In this document: positions 48,370 to 60,319 of the stretch, one piece after another
Layout of the letters: each line of letters opens with the position of its first letter
How positions within the stretch are numbered: the first letter of the stretch is position 1
Assembly (NCBI GenBank): GCA_033557465.1
Contig: CM066033.1
Span: 711,375,637 to 711,439,636, forward strand
Length of the DNA stretch: 64,000 bases
Direction of reading: 5' to 3'
Origin: Ichthyophis bannanicus
Taxonomy: Eukaryota > Chordata > Amphibia > Gymnophiona > Ichthyophiidae
Position numbers and translations under genes: made by a program
The notes under the pieces: generated by a model
Database searches by the model: none
What the model saw: the letters and a program-made list of their open reading frames with translations, nothing else
Told to the model about the DNA's origin: nothing

Positions 48370-50308
48370 GGTTTATTCCTCTTGCAGAGGAGAGGATAAT
48401 AATTTGGGTTCTGGGTGATAAAGGGCAGATGAGGTTTCTTTGTTTTGATGGGGAGTGTTTCTATCTGTGCCTATGGGATAGAGAGTGAGTGAGGGATTGG
48501 GGGGGAGGGTAATGTTGCAGGCGTTTCCTGGGGAAGGGATTGTGATCCTTCCTTCCTTAGGGGGCCCGATTAGTGGGGAGTTGGCCCTAGATGGGAGGGG
48601 GTGGGGGGGCGATTGGGGATGGTGCTTATGAGCTATGATAGTGTCTAGGGGAGGACGGAGGAGGGTTGTGAAAGCTAGGTCATCGGTGCCCTTGCTATTG
48701 TTCCAAGTAGATGGTGCTATTTTGTGGGAGATTGTTTGGGATGGGGGGATGTGTTGAGAGGGTGGTACATTTTGGTTGGAAAGAGGTGTTGAGAAATGGC
48801 AGATGAGTGGGGAAATTGAGTTAGATTGGGATGCTTGTGTTGAATTAATGATGTGGTGTATGTCTGATCCACTGCGATTGCTGACTTGGAATGTCAGAGG
48901 TCTTCGTAATCCTATTAAGAGGACGAGGGTGTTGATGCAACTACAGAGGGAGAAAGTTAATATTGTCTTGCTGCAAGATTCCCACACTGTGGGAAAGGGC
49001 CATCAGTATCTGAAGTCTAAGTACTTCCCTCAAGGTTTTGCAGCTAACTATTCCTCTCACAAGAGGACAGTAGTGACTATGATTAGTAAAGACTGCCCAT
49101 TTCAAATTCAAGATGTGATCCCAGATGTAGCAGGCAGATTTCTTATTGCGAATGGCAGCCTGGATGGGGTGCTATACTCTGCTATAAATGTGTATATTCT
49201 ACCTGCACAGGTTGTGATGGGCTTGGAGGAGCTTTTTTGAGGCTGTTTGGTGTAGGGCGAAGGGCAAGCTGATCTTGGGGGTGGGGGGATAGGGCACTTT
49301 AATTGTGCCCATATGGGGGTGGATAGATCTGGTGGGAGCATTTCAACTAAGTTGCTGCAGAGAGTTTCTAGGAGAGTTTGGGCTGCTGGATGGTTGGAGG
49401 ACACTCTACCGTGGGGAGCGGGACTGCATTTATTGTTCTGCTCCACATAACAGTTATTCTCGTATTGATTTCTGGTTTCTTGCATGTGAGCTCCGTCCTG
49501 TTCTGGGTAAGTCCGTTATTGGGTCTTTTGGGGTTTTTGATCATGCCCCTCTGAGCTTGGAGCTGGAGGATGGAGTAGTCAAATCTTTCTCTCTTGGTCC
49601 ATGCAAAAGGGTCTGTTAAAGAATTTTGAATTTCTTAGAGACTTAGCAGGGTGGCAGGACTATTTGAAATTCAACGATGTGGATCTCTGCTTTTTTCTTG
49701 TGGGAAGCTGGTAAAGCGATCCTTAGGGGACAGGTAATCTCTCTAATTTGCAGGTTTGGTAAGAGAGAGAAATTGAAAATTGCCCATTTACAGAGAGAAA
49801 TTTGAGAGCTGGAAGTCAGATTATAAGCAGGGGGGCATGGGAAAGGGTGTGGAGGCTATTGGTGCAAAAGAGGGGGGGTGAGTTGCAGGCATTGGAGAAG
49901 GAAGCTGTTGCTTTTGGTATGCAGCAGACCAGGTGACTATTTTATGAGCATGGCAACAAGGCTATAAGTTGTTGTGGCAGCTGAAGAGGCAAAAGGGGGG
50001 GGGGGGAGAGAGAGTCCTGGCAGTGTGAGGTTCTGATGGTCAGCTGATCTATGAGTCCTCAATGATTGCTTCTATTTTTGCTGCATTTTATAGGGATCTT
50101 TTACGCCTCTGGTCTTGGGGTGGGAGATGTAGAGATTGAACAGTGGCTTGTGGAGGCACGTCTTTGTTGCTTGCGGTGGATGCACAGGAATTATTGGAGT
50201 GCCCGATTTCCCTAACAGAGGTATTGCAGGCGGTGCTGAACTTAAGACGGCAGGGCTAGGCGGGGCCTGCCAGCTAGTTTACAAGTGTCAGAACAGCCAG
50301 TTCCATGT
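48370..50308 (+). mobile_element. L1-like LINE relic, plus strand
   Basis: The 5' part of an L1-type ORF2 with endonuclease, preceded by G-rich sequence that may be inter-ORF DNA. Traces of the RT N-terminal region (SLTEVLQAVLNLRRQG near 50200) follow, then it is cut by the left end of DIRS-G. A G12 run lies at 49995-50006. Confidence 0.7.
48860..49619 (+). pseudogene. L1-like ORF2 endonuclease relic
   Basis: The start MSDPLRLLTWNVRGLRNPIK is at 48860. Motifs include VNIVLLQDSHTVG (usual LQETH is changed to LQDSH), then a gap with a stop near 49240 where GGDFN should be, and YSRIDFWFLACEL and GVFDHAPLSLEL in the second frame (49305-49619); the SDH box is FDH. It is inactive. It differs from the full-length L1 at 21331. 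Confidence 0.78.
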
Positions 50309-50626
50309 CGTCCTGCTAGTAGACCAGTCCAGAGAAGTGTGTTGTACTCCCCTACTGGCAGATTGGTGGAGACAAAGAACTAATGAAAAGCCCAGACTTA
50401 AATGACATCACTCCCATGTCTCTATTTGCCTTGGCCTCTAGATATCCCCTCAGTATTTCTTTGTCTCCAGCAGATGATTTTCTCCTCTCTGAAGAAAATC
50501 TGAAGATTGAGAGGAAAAGATTTTGATTAAATGTTTGTGAACGACCACCTTGAGGGGATAACTCTATCTTACTTGAGTTCTATCTTACTTGAGTGCAACG
50601 TGTGAGGCTCTACTAGACTGTGGTCT

Positions 50627-50800
50627 TCTCCAGGAACAAGCAGGAAGTCTGTCCTCACATATGGATGATGGCGCCAACAGAGCCCTGTGGAGCATCTCCT
50701 CAGCTTTCAAAGAAAGCCTTTGGGAGATGCCACCACGCATGCGTGGTCCCCTTCCTGCCCAAGACTGCCATCTTACTCAGTATCCCTTTTTCCGTGGAGC
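50627..50800 (+). repeat. DIRS-E left inverted terminal repeat
   Basis: It matches the reverse complement of the right ends at 3178-3340 and 61850-62010, including CACGCATGCGTGGTCCCC and CAAGACTGCCATCTTACTC. It lacks the outer right-end extension. Confidence 0.8.
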
Positions 50801-51469
50801 CCTACAGATGTCTGTATTTCCCCAGAAAAAAGTTGATTTTCTTGTGCATTAAAGTGCATTTCCTTCTCCAGTTAGCACCGGTCCCTTTCCCGTTTCCGAG
50901 GCCCATTGCCGTGGCTTCGTGGCTCGGAACAATTTTTTTCCCTAGCGTGATTTCGCACCTTTTCTAACTGTTGGCCGCATCGAGGGTCTTCAACCTTGCT
51001 GGGATCCTCTTTGCCCCAATGGTGAGTGGGTTCAAAAAGTGTGATCGGTGTGCATAGAACATGTACCTTACCAATACACTCGACTGCTGCCTGCAGTGTC
51101 TAGGTGCCGACCATGACCCAGAGCTTGCAAGAAGATATCCATTAAGGCCATCCAAAGTTGCCGGCAGAAGCAGGATGACATCTTCCACAGGTCAGATTCG
51201 GCCCCGGTATTCCCGGTAGTCTCATGCTCTAAGGCCTTGCATGGATCCTTGGAGTCGTGTAAAGCCCCTGCGGCGCCCGATCAGGTCCGCAAACACTCTA
51301 ACAAGGGTTCCCCATAGTGTGAGCGCAAGAAGAAGAAGAAATCCTTGAGGACCTCGTCCTGGGAATCTGATGCATATGGCAAGTCCTTTGTGAGGTCCCA
51401 CAGTCCCTGGAGGGATCTGAGGAGTTGGAGCGGCCGATGAAGGTGCCCAGAACGGACGCCAAGGCCTCT

Positions 51470-52930
51470 GGTGATGGATCTCGGACCCCCCGAGGCCCAT
51501 CCCATCGAAGACTCCCTCTGCTCACCGATGCCGGACCCGGTCACCCCGGTGTCCATATCAAAGGCTGCTACTCCTGAATGGGAAACCAGGATGATGGCCT
51601 TGAAACACAGCATTACTACCTTCCTTGCCTCACAGCAAGCATCGATGCCGAGCTCCGTCAGCGCTTGTGCTGAGATCACAGGGACCTCTGTCGAGGATTC
51701 CCTGGGCCACCGATGAGATCCTCAAGAGCCCCAAGCCTTGAGCCGATCCTCGGCGATGGTCTCAATCCCAGTCCTTGGGAGCAAAATCCTCTCTGGCAAG
51801 CGCTTTTGGCTCCGGCCATACATCTGTGGGTCACCGAAGACCGGATCCGACGACACCTCAGGAGCCGTCAGGCCTCGAGTCCTCAACGGTCTACTCGGAC
51901 TGGGAGTCCAAGGATGAGGCTTCCCCAGAGACATGCGCACATGCAGATCTCCCCTCGGATCCATCTCCCCTGGCATTGAGACGCCCATCCCCTCCTGAGG
52001 ACACCTCATTCCTCGAGTTTGTCCAGGACATGGCAAAGGTATTGTCCCTCACTACAGAGTCTGAGGAGGACCCTCGCATGGAGGATCTCAAAATCCTCCA
52101 ATATGAGGCTCCACCTAAGGAGGCCCTCATGGTCCCAGTTCCTGCCACCTTGGGCAACTCCTTTGGATGCAAGAGACACCAGCATTACCATGTACTGGGT
52201 CCAGCGGGGCCCTGGCTTCAGGAAGACTCAACTCACACCTCTATGGTGGTTGAGTCGACCATGCACCAACAAAAGTCCGAAGACTCATTCTTCCATGCCC
52301 CTGGGCAGAGAGTCCCGCGCCCTCGACGCCCTTAGGCGGAAATGCTACCAGGGCTCAAAGCTGGGTTGCCGAATACAAGCATTTCAGCTGTATATCAGCA
52401 TGTATCTTCGAGACCTCGCTAAAGAATTCGCAGGTTTATCGGCGGGTCTTAGCAGAGATCACCTCCACTGAGTCCAAACCCTCATGAAGTGTGTCGGGAA
52501 GTGCTCGAAGTATGTCTCGAGCAGCCTACGCAGCTTTGAGTCTAACATGAGGGTGGCCGCCGCAGGCATCGGTGCCCGACGCCAAGCCTGCCTCCAGGAA
52601 TCCAACCTCAAGCAATGGGTCCAGGAGAAACTCCTTGACGTCGCCTGCTTCTCTGAAAATCTCTATGGCAAACCGATGGAGGACAAGACGGTGGAGATCG
52701 AGATAGAGTATGTCACCAGGACTTGACTCTCCAGAAAGATCTCCACTCTTCCCAAGAAAAAAACGCCAGGGAAAAGGCCTCCCTTTCACCGGAAAGGACA
52801 GCTTTATCGAGGCTATCCCCAATAGCAGGGTCATCAGGGCAAGACAACAGGCCAGGGCCTACACAAGCCTTAAGGCCCCAAGCTCCAAACACTGGCTCCA
52901 ACCCAGACTGGGTTGGGGTTTTGACTCCTA
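51470..52930 (+). pseudogene. DIRS-E gag
   Basis: Conserved gag blocks lie in three frames: FLEFVQDMAKVLSLTTESEE (52010 area), DPRMEDLKILQYEAPPKEAL, then SKLGCRIQAFQLYISMYLRDLAKEF (read in parts) and GARRQACLQESNLKQWVQEK with ENLYGKPMEDKTVEIE (52560-52720). Four or more frame breaks. It aligns with DIRS-D and DIRS-F gag. Confidence 0.75.
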
Positions 52931-53029
52931 GAGCATAGCCTCTCTATCCTTGGGAGACCAGCTACCAACAGTGGGGGAGGGGGGGAGGGCATCTGACCCA
53001 TTTTGCCCATCGGTGGCCTGCCATCACCA

Positions 53030-53970
53030 CCGATTCCTGGGCACTTCAAGTGGTCAGGGAAGGCTACCTTCTTCACCTGGACCAGACGCATCCTCCTTTC
53101 TTTTCAGGAGAGCACTCTCTGACTCCACTGCACTAGGCCTTTCTACTGCAGGAATTTGAAGGCCTTCGCAGTGATAGGGCTGTGGAGCCAGTACCCCACC
53201 ACCTAAAATGGAAGGGGTTCTACTCAAGGTACTTTCTGGTCCCAAAAATAACAGGACACCTAAGGCCCATTCTGGACTTAAGAAACCTGAACACATTCCT
53301 GGTTCGGGAGAAGCTCAGAATGTTCTCACTTCGAATGTTGCTGCCCTACCTCCAGGAGGGAGATTGGCTATGCTCCTTGGACCTAAAGGATCCTTATACC
53401 CACATCCTTAACCATCCCAGCCACAGGCAGTACCTAAGGTTCATGGTCGGGGGCGACCACTACCAGTACAGGGTACTACCCTTCGGCCTGGCCTCCACAC
53501 AAAGAGTCTTCACCAAATGCCTGGCAGTGGTGGCAGCCTACCTCCGTCTCCAAGGGGCCTTCATTTTCCCATACTGGGACGACTGGCTCGTGAAAGGTGA
53601 CACAGAGAGGTGCAACAGGCCATGGCCCACACCATCAAGGTCATACAACATCTGGGGTTCATGATAAATTATGCCAAATCTCACCTTACTCCAGCACAGG
53701 ATCTGGAGTTCATAGGAGTTCGTCTGGACACTCTCCAGGCCGGGACCTTCCCCCCCCCACTGGACAGGGTGGATCACCTCGGGGCCCTGGTGACCAAGGT
53801 GCAGTGCTATCACCCGCCTACTAGGTCACATGGCATCCACAGTCCTTGTGGTCCCCAATGCCCACCTCCACATGAGGGCAGTTCAGTAGTGCCTCCACTC
53901 ACAGTGGACTCAAACCACAGGCAGGCTCTAAGACAGGGGCTCAGTGTCCCATCAGCTAGCAGAGTCACTT
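53030..53970 (+). pseudogene. DIRS-E reverse transcriptase
   Basis: The main frame 53182-53664 has FYSRYFLVPKITGHLRPIL, SLDLKDPYTHIL, RVLPFGLASTQRVFTKC and FIFPYWDDWLVKG. The active site is YWDD instead of YLDD. A shift after 53600 moves the thumb (GFMINYAKSHLTPAQDLEFIG) to the frame 53610-53972. Upstream, TDSWALQVVREGYLLHL is in another frame near 53030. Confidence 0.87.
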
Positions 53971-54760
53971 GATTGGAGGCAGGATGCACAGCACCTGCAG
54001 AAGGGCATGCCCTTCCAGTATCCAAACCCCCAGAGGGTACTCACTACGGATGCATCCCTACTGGGCTAGAGTGCCCACTGCGAGGAACTGTGCACACAGG
54101 GCAACTGGTCCCTAGTGGAGAGCCAGCAACAGATCAACCTGTTGGAGCTCAGGGCCATTTTTCTGGCAATCAAGGCCTTCCACTACTACCTGCGGAACCA
54201 GTCGGTGCTAGTCCAAATGGTCAACCAAATTGCGATGTTCTACCTGAACAAGCAGGGGGGCACAGGGTCTCTACACCTCTGCTCGTATGTGACCAGTTAG
54301 GGAATGCTCCTCAGATCAGTATACCTCCCAGGCCAAGACAGTGCCTTGGTTGACAGACTGAGCAGGGTCCTCCGGCCGCACGAATGGCATCTAGACCCCA
54401 GGGTGGTGCAACGGCTATTCTGACTTTGGGGAATCCCAAGTCTGGACCTCTTTGTCGGCCCGGCCAATGTTCAGCTGCCCTGCTTCTGCTGTCCTCAACC
54501 GCGTTTGTCCTGGATAGCGGCGGACGCCTTCCTCTTCACGTGATCAAAGGGCCTTTTGTATGCCTTCTCTCCCATGCTGCTAATCGCCCAGACCCTTTTC
54601 AAGGTTCTGTGGGGCAAGGCCTCCATGATCCTGGTGGCCCAAGTAGCCTTGGTTTCCCCTGTTCTGTCTCTTGACAGAGCGCCTGGAGGAGGGCTCGCTT
54701 CTTCACCCCAACTTGGGGTCTCAGTCACTAACAGCATGGCTGCTTAGCAGGTCGCCCTAG
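53971..54760 (+). pseudogene. DIRS-E RNase H and methyltransferase-like region
   Basis: RNase H traces are LTTDASLLG followed by a stop, QQINLLELRAIFLAIKAFHYY, and VQMVNQIAMFYLNKQGG (third Asp lost). The methyltransferase-like part shows LDLFVGPANVQLPCF, ADAFLFT followed by a stop, and YAFSPMLLIAQTLFKVLWGK. It is heavily broken. Confidence 0.72.
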
Positions 54761-54920
54761 CACCCTTCAACCTCACCAGGGAGGTGGAGGAAGTACTCCT
54801 GGCCTTTTGTAAAAACTCCACGAGACTAGCCTATGCCTTCAAGTGGTGTAGATTCCTCAGTATGGTGTGTGGAGCAACAGCTAGACCCGTTCTCTTGCCA
54901 GGTGCACATGGTGCTGCAGT
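54761..54920 (+). pseudogene. DIRS-E tyrosine recombinase, part 1
   Basis: The segment VEEVLLAFCKNSTRLAYAFKW is the recombinase N-terminus. It runs to VHMVLQ, where DIRS-F is inserted. The gene continues at 60668 with YLLHLSQTGLKSNSVRVHLS, giving an exact join. Confidence 0.8.
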
Positions 54921-55100
54921 TCTCCGGGAGCAAGCAGGAAGTCAGCCCTCACATATGGGTGATGTCGGCGCCGACGGAGCCCTCGTGCGGAGCAAATCTC
55001 CAGCTTTCAGAGAGAGCCTTTGGGAGTTGCCATCATGCATGCGTGGTCCCCTTCCCGCTCAAGGGTGCCATCTTGCTCAGTCTCCTTTTTTCCATGGAGC
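54921..55100 (+). repeat. DIRS-F left inverted terminal repeat
   Basis: It pairs with 60480-60640. It holds CATATGGGTGATGTCGGCGCCGACGG (shown as the two parts CATATGGGTGATG and GTCGGCGCCGAC) and the GCATGCGTGGTCCCC block. It lacks the outer extension of the right repeat. Confidence 0.8.
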
Positions 55101-55586
55101 CCTTCAGACGTAGTCCCCGGGTCCCAGTCAAAAAAGTTAAAAATTTTCTTTTCTACAGGTCGACACCGGTTCCTCTTCCCACCTTTGGCTCGATACACTG
55201 GTATCGAGTCCGGCTTTATTTTTTCAGTTTTTGTCCTTCGTGACTGGTGTTCACGCCCTTTTTCTTTTTCACTGGCAGCCCGGGTCTTTGACCTCGCAGG
55301 GGCCTTTTTTCCCCCGATGGCTACCTGCGGGTTAAAAAAATGTGATCGGTATGTAAAACTTATGTCCCTCACTGATAAGCATTAATGCTGTTTCCGGTGC
55401 CTTGGGCCCGATCATGACCCGACAGTCTGCAGTCTGTGTAGGAAGATGTCCTCTAAGGCCCTGAAGAGCCGCCAGCAGCAGCATGATAGGATTTTTTCTG
55501 AGTCCGTGCATTTGTGAGCCCGGACCTCATCTGAGGCCTCTACGTCTCGGGGGGAGCATTCCAAGCCTGAGCAGCATCGAGGTTCC

Positions 55587-57196
55587 TTGGAGAGGGGGTC
55601 TCTCTCGAGAGAACACAGGAGGAAGAAGTCCTCAAAGGTGGCATCGGATGGCTCCGAGCGACCTGACTCCTCCCGGGGCCTGTCGTGGAGCCCTGAGCGC
55701 CGGCTGGGATCTTTGGAGGTGGAGCGCCTGGCAAAGATTCCTCGTCGGGAGACGGATCAGCTGAGGCAGGTAACAACTGTCCTCATCGAGGACTCCCCTC
55801 CGGGGGAACCAGTGTCGGGACTGACTACGCTGGGACCCGAGCTGGTGGCTGCGGAGCATTCCAGACTCGAGTCCAGAATGGTGGCCTTGGAGCGCAGTTT
55901 TACTGGCTTCATGGAGCAGCAATGGGTGCTGATTGCCGGTCTGTCCGGTTCTTCCACCCTGACTACCAGGCCATCGACATCGAAGTCGACCCCGGAGACC
56001 GAGCCGATCCTCGAGACCTTTCGGGCTCGAGTCGATCCTCGGCCGAGGACCCACTTAGCCTCCCGTTCAGGACCAGGTCATCACCACCGAGCCTCCTGGC
56101 GTCAGGGTGGTCGGTGCTGGGGCCCTCGATGCCCGAGCCCCTCAATTCCTCTTCGGAGGCATCGAAGTGGGAAACGGAGGAAGAGGAGTCCCCGGACACC
56201 TGTTGGCACAGGGATGTCCTGTCCGATTCCCCGGTGTCTGAACCTCGGAGAAGGTCCCCTCGAAGGATACAAGGTTCTTGGACTTCATGAAGGATATGTC
56301 CAAGGCTTTGGCGTTCCCCATAGAGTCAGAGGAGGATCCTCGAGCCGACGAGCTCGAGATCCTACAGTATGAGGCCCCCTTCGGGAGGCCCTTACTGTAC
56401 CCATGCCTCCGATCCTGGAACGACTGATGCTCCACATGTGGGAGACACCGGCGTCGGTGCCGGTCGGCAGCAAACAGCTCAACTCGATGTATCGAGTTCG
56501 CCGGAGCCCTGGGTTTCATATGTCGCAGCTGCCACGCAACTCCATGGTTGTGGAATTGGCCATGCGCAGGCTGAAGAGCCAGAAGACACACTCCTTGGTG
56601 CCTCCCGGTAGGGAGGCCCACAACTTGGATGCCCTCGGCAGAAAATTCTTCCAGGGTAAAAATGCTGACTTGTCGAATCTAGGCCTACCAGCTGTACATG
56701 GGCAGGTACCTGAGAGACCTGGCGAAGGAACTCGCTCAGTTCTCAGCTGGTCTCTCTGAGGGGCCTTTGCAGTGCTTCAGGAGCCTGTCCACCGCCGTCC
56801 ATGAGTGCTCGAAGTTTGTCTCGAGCAGCCTATGACGGGTTTGAGTCAGCGGCCCGGATAGCCGCAACTGGCATCGGTGCACACCGCTAGGCATGGCTGC
56901 AGTCGTTGCACCTCGAGCAATGGGTTCAGGACAAGTTGGTTGATGTCCCATGCCAAGGTGAGAACCTCTTTGGCAAACCCATGACCGACAAGGCCGCAGA
57001 ACTGGAGACCGAGTACATGACGAGGACACTGCTCTCCAAGAAGACCTCTGCCCCTTTTCGCAAGAAGGGCTCAGGTAAAAAGCCCTTTTACCCGAGGAAG
57101 GGTGCTGCTTACCGAAGCTACCCCCATTTTCAGGCCTCCCCGTCTCCCCAACAGGGGCGGCAGACCAAAGGACAGGGGCATGGCCCGCGTAAGTAG
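55587..57196 (+). pseudogene. DIRS-F gag
   Basis: The N-terminal part (55587-56372) is Ser/Arg/Pro-rich with low complexity. Conserved blocks come later in other frames: MERLMLHMWETPAS-like text near 56420, SQLPRNSMVVELAMRRLKSQK (in part), and LEQWVQDKLVDVPCQGENLFGKPMTDKAAELE (in part; 56906-57010). It ends with a basic stretch, KKGSGKKPFYPRKG, fitting nucleic-acid binding. At least three shifts and stops occur, including a TAG near 56889. Confidence 0.75.
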
Positions 57197-57887
57197 AAAG
57201 CCCCCAAACCCCAGGCACCAGCTTCAGCCCAGCCTGGCAGTGGCTTTTGACTCTTACAGCATGGCCCCTCTTCCCACTGAGGACAGGCAGTGCACAGGAG
57301 GCAGGTTTGTCCTGTATGCCCACAGGTGGACAGCCATTACCACCAATGCCTGGGTCTTGCAGATGGTCCAAGAGGGCTACCTCTTTCACCTAGCCCAGGT
57401 GCCTCCTCCTTACTTCCCAGGAGAGCCCCTCGGGTCTCCCCTTCACCGGAACCTTCTTCTGAAGGAGTTGGCGGGTCTTCTCGAGGATCAGTTGGTAGAA
57501 CAAGTGCCCCACCACCTGCAGGGCAAGGTTCTCTACTCCAGGTACTTTCTGTTACCAAAGAGAACAGGAGGCCTCAGACCCATCCTCCACCTGCGCAACC
57601 TAAACAAGTTCCTGGTGATGGAGAAGTTCAAGATGCTCTCCCTTGGAATATCGCTGCCTTACCTCTGCCAGGGAGACTGGCTATGCTCCTTAGACCTAAA
57701 AGATGCGTATACACACATCCTAATACACCCAGACCACAGGCAGTATCTACGCTTTGTGGTGGGAGGCAATCACTACCAGTACAGGGTACTCCCCTTTGGT
57801 TTGGCCTCAGCTCCCAGAGTATTCACAAAGTGCCTGGCTGTGTTGGCTGCCTTTCTCAGACTCTGGGTCTTTGTCTTCCCCAACTAG
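57102..57887 (+). CDS. DIRS-F reverse transcriptase, main frame
   Basis: The frame includes WVLQMVQEGYLFHLAQVPPP, FLLPKRTGGLRPILHLRNLN, SLDLKDAYTHILIHPDHRQ and LPFGLASAPRVFTKC. It stops exactly at the active site: FVFPN followed by TAG, where other copies have FPYLDDWL. In the neighbouring frame the site reads PQLDDWLIRG, so a small deletion plus a substitution (Tyr to Gln) struck the catalytic box. The thumb continues in that other frame to about 58228. Confidence 0.88.
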   Translation: MLLTEATPIFRPPRLPNRGGRPKDRGMARVSRKPPNPRHQLQPSLAVAFDSYSMAPLPTEDRQCTGGRFVLYAHRWTAITTNAWVLQMVQEGYLFHLAQVPPPYFPGEPLGSPLHRNLLLKELAGLLEDQLVEQVPHHLQGKVLYSRYFLLPKRTGGLRPILHLRNLNKFLVMEKFKMLSLGISLPYLCQGDWLCSLDLKDAYTHILIHPDHRQYLRFVVGGNHYQYRVLPFGLASAPRVFTKCLAVLAAFLRLWVFVFPN

Positions 57888-58318
57888 ATGACTGGCTCAT
57901 CAGAGGCACTTTAGCCAGTGAGGTCCACCAGGCCACATCTTGCACCATCCAGGTGCTCCAGCATCTGGGGTTTGTAATCAACTACCCCAAGTCCAGCCAT
58001 GCTCCACGTCAGCAGCTGGAGTTCATTGGGGCCACCCTTCAGGCAAGGGCCTATCAGCCTGCAGACAGGGCAAGCAGGCTTCTTGCTCTGGCACGTCAGG
58101 TGAGTCGCAGGTCTGTAGTATCAGAAAGACAATTTCTGTGCCTCCTCGGGCACATGTCTTCCACGGTCCATGTGACCACAGACACCTACCTCCACATGTG
58201 GACTGCTCAGTGGTGCCTCAGAGACTAGTGGTCACAGGCCACAGGTTGCCTCAGGGACAAAGTCACAGTATCCAGGCGGCTAGTACGGTCCCTGGACTGG
58301 TGGCTTCAGCCACTCCAC
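57888..58318 (+). pseudogene. DIRS-F RT thumb
   Basis: The sequence after the active site reads IQVLQHLGFVINYPKSSHAP, LEFIGATLQARAY and QFLCLLGHMSSTVHVTTDTY, ending in a stop near 58228. It aligns with the end of DIRS-A RT. Confidence 0.78.
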
Positions 58319-58734
58319 TTGGAGGTGGGGATGCCTTTCCAGGCTCCTCTACACACAAGGATCCTGACCACGGATGCATCCCTGCTGGGCTGGGGGGCTC
58401 ATTGCCAGGGGTTCCGTACTCGGGGCGTGTGGTCCCTAAATGAGAGAGCACAACAGATCAATTTCTTGGAGCTCCATGCCATCCGCCTGGCTCTTGAGTT
58501 TTCTGGCAGATCCTGGCCCACAAACTTGTCTTGGTACAGACAGACAACCAGGCGGCCATGTTCTTTGTGAACAAGCAGGGTGGCACGGGGTCCTATTTCC
58601 TATGTCGGGAAACCCTGGATTTGTGCACGTTTGCAGCCCGGCATGCCATTCATCTGCGGACAGTCTACCTACCGGGCCAGGACAACTGGTTAACCAACAG
58701 GCTAAGCAGGATTCTCCAGCCTCATGAGTGGTAA
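58319..58734 (+). pseudogene. DIRS-F RNase H
   Basis: The first frame has LTTDASLLGWGAHCQGF and INFLELHAIRLALEF. The second (58531-58734) has VQTDNQAAMFFVNKQGGTGS and NWLTNRLSRILQPHEW. The last acidic residue is Asn (LTNRLS instead of LADRLS). One shift near 58510 and a stop at 58732 break it. Confidence 0.82.
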
Positions 58735-59141
58735 TTGGACCGTGGGGTAGCCAGTTGGTTTTTCTAGACCTGGGGACGGCCAGTAATGGATTTGTTTGCT
58801 AGTCTGGTCAATCACCAGTTGCCCGGTTCTGGTCCAGGCAGCCACACCCGCACAGGGTGGCCGCCGATGCCTTTCTGATATCAAGGTCCATGGGCCTTGT
58901 GTATGCGTTTCCTCCGATGCCTCTGGTGGCCAAGACTCTATTCAAGATCCTCCAGGACAAAGCTTCGGTCATCCTGTTAGCCCCACGGTGGCCGAGGCAA
59001 CCCTGGTTTCCACTTCAGCTAGCAGTGGAGGTCCCCATTCCCCTGGGGTCCTCCCCAAGCCTCCTGTCCCAGGAGGGGGGCACTCTCCTGCACCCCAACC
59101 TCAGCTCCCTCAACCTGATGGCATGGCTGCTGAAAGGGTGA
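58735..59141 (+). pseudogene. DIRS-F methyltransferase-like region
   Basis: MDLFASLVNHQLPGSG is visible near 58785-58830 (shifted), and the frame from 58857 reads AADAFLISRSMGLVYAFPPM, then VILLAPRWPRQPWF and LLHPNLSSLNLMAWLLKG. The order DLFAS, YAFPP and AP-W-Q-W is the same as in DIRS-A. Confidence 0.75.
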
Positions 59142-60177
59142 TGCTCGCTCTGTTCCTCCTTCCAAAGGATGTTGACGAGGTCTTGCTGGCCTCAAGGAGG
59201 CCGTCGACTAGATGGGCCTGTGCCTTGAAGTGGCGTAGGTTTCTGGCTTGTGGCTTGGTGTGAGAGGCAGTGTGTGGATCCTTTCTCCTGCCAGGTTGGA
59301 TTGGTTTTACAGTACCTTCTCTACATCTCGGATTTGGGCCTTAAGTCCAACTCCATCAGAGAGTGCACCTCTGCACCTTTGCAGTGAACCACTTCCTGGT
59401 GGAGGAGAAGCCCCTCTTGGCCTACCCCTTGGTTTCTTGTTTTTTGAGAGGCCTGCTTCTTTTGAAACCTCTGGTCTGCCCTCCGGCGACAGAGTGGGAT
59501 CTGAATGTGGTTTTGGGGCAGCTTACTCGACAGTCTTTTGAGCCGATGGCGACCTGCCATCTCCGCTACCTCTCTTGGAAGGTGGTTTTCTTGGTGGCAC
59601 TCATGTCAGTTCGGCGGGTGAGTGAGCTTCAGGCCCTTGTGTCAGACAGGCCTTACACTAGGTTCTATAAGAATCCGGTGGTGCTTCGCATGCACCCCAT
59701 GTTCCTTCCGAAAGTGGTCTCCTTATTCCACCTCAACCAGGAGGTGGTGCTTCCTACCTTTTTTCCAAGACCGCATGCCAGTTGGGCAGAGGCAGTGCTA
59801 CATACCTTGGGCTGTAAGAGGGCATTGGCTTTCTAGATCCAGCGTAACAAGCGCTTAGAAGGGCTCCTCATCTCTTCGTATCCTATGACCCCAGTAAGCT
59901 GGGGATGGCTGTTTCCAAGCGTATGCTGTCCACCTCTGTAGCAGACTGTATTGCCTGGGCATACAGGGCAGCCGAGCTTCCTTTGGAGGGTCGTGTCACG
60001 GCCCATCGGGTCAGGGCCATGGCGGCATCAGTGGCTCATTTCCACTCTGTTCCACTGGCAGACATCTGCCACCTGGTCTTCGGGCCAGACTTTCGCAACC
60101 ATTACTGCCTGGATAGGGAGTCCCGACGGGACAGTGCTTTTGGCCAGGCTGTTCTCCATAACCTTTTTGAGGTCTAG
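59120..60177 (+). pseudogene. DIRS-F tyrosine recombinase
   Basis: All catalytic residues survive across three frames. The first Arg is in SVRRVSELQALVSDRPY (near 59610), the H-x-x-R box is TAHRVRAMAASV (near 60001-60020), and Tyr is in NHYCLDRESRRD (near 60103). The N-terminal part (VDEVLLASRRPSTRWACALK) ends in a stop at about 59263, and a TAG sits near 59834. The protein ends VLHNLFEV at 60177, like DIRS-A. Confidence 0.88.
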
Positions 60178-60319
60178 GCAACTCATGCTCTCGGACCCTT
60201 CTGTGTCAGGCTACCGGAGTGCTATTCTCTTAGTTAGATTCCTATTGTGGCTGCGTGTGGCTCTTGTAGAGGGAGCCTATTTTTCAGCTGTGAGTTCTCG
60301 GTAGCCTATAGCTGGGGAG

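Noticed and set aside
48373..48987. 204-codon minus-strand frame
   Set aside because: It is opposite the L1-like endonuclease and its G-rich leader, is rich in Pro, Ser and His, and shows no domain.
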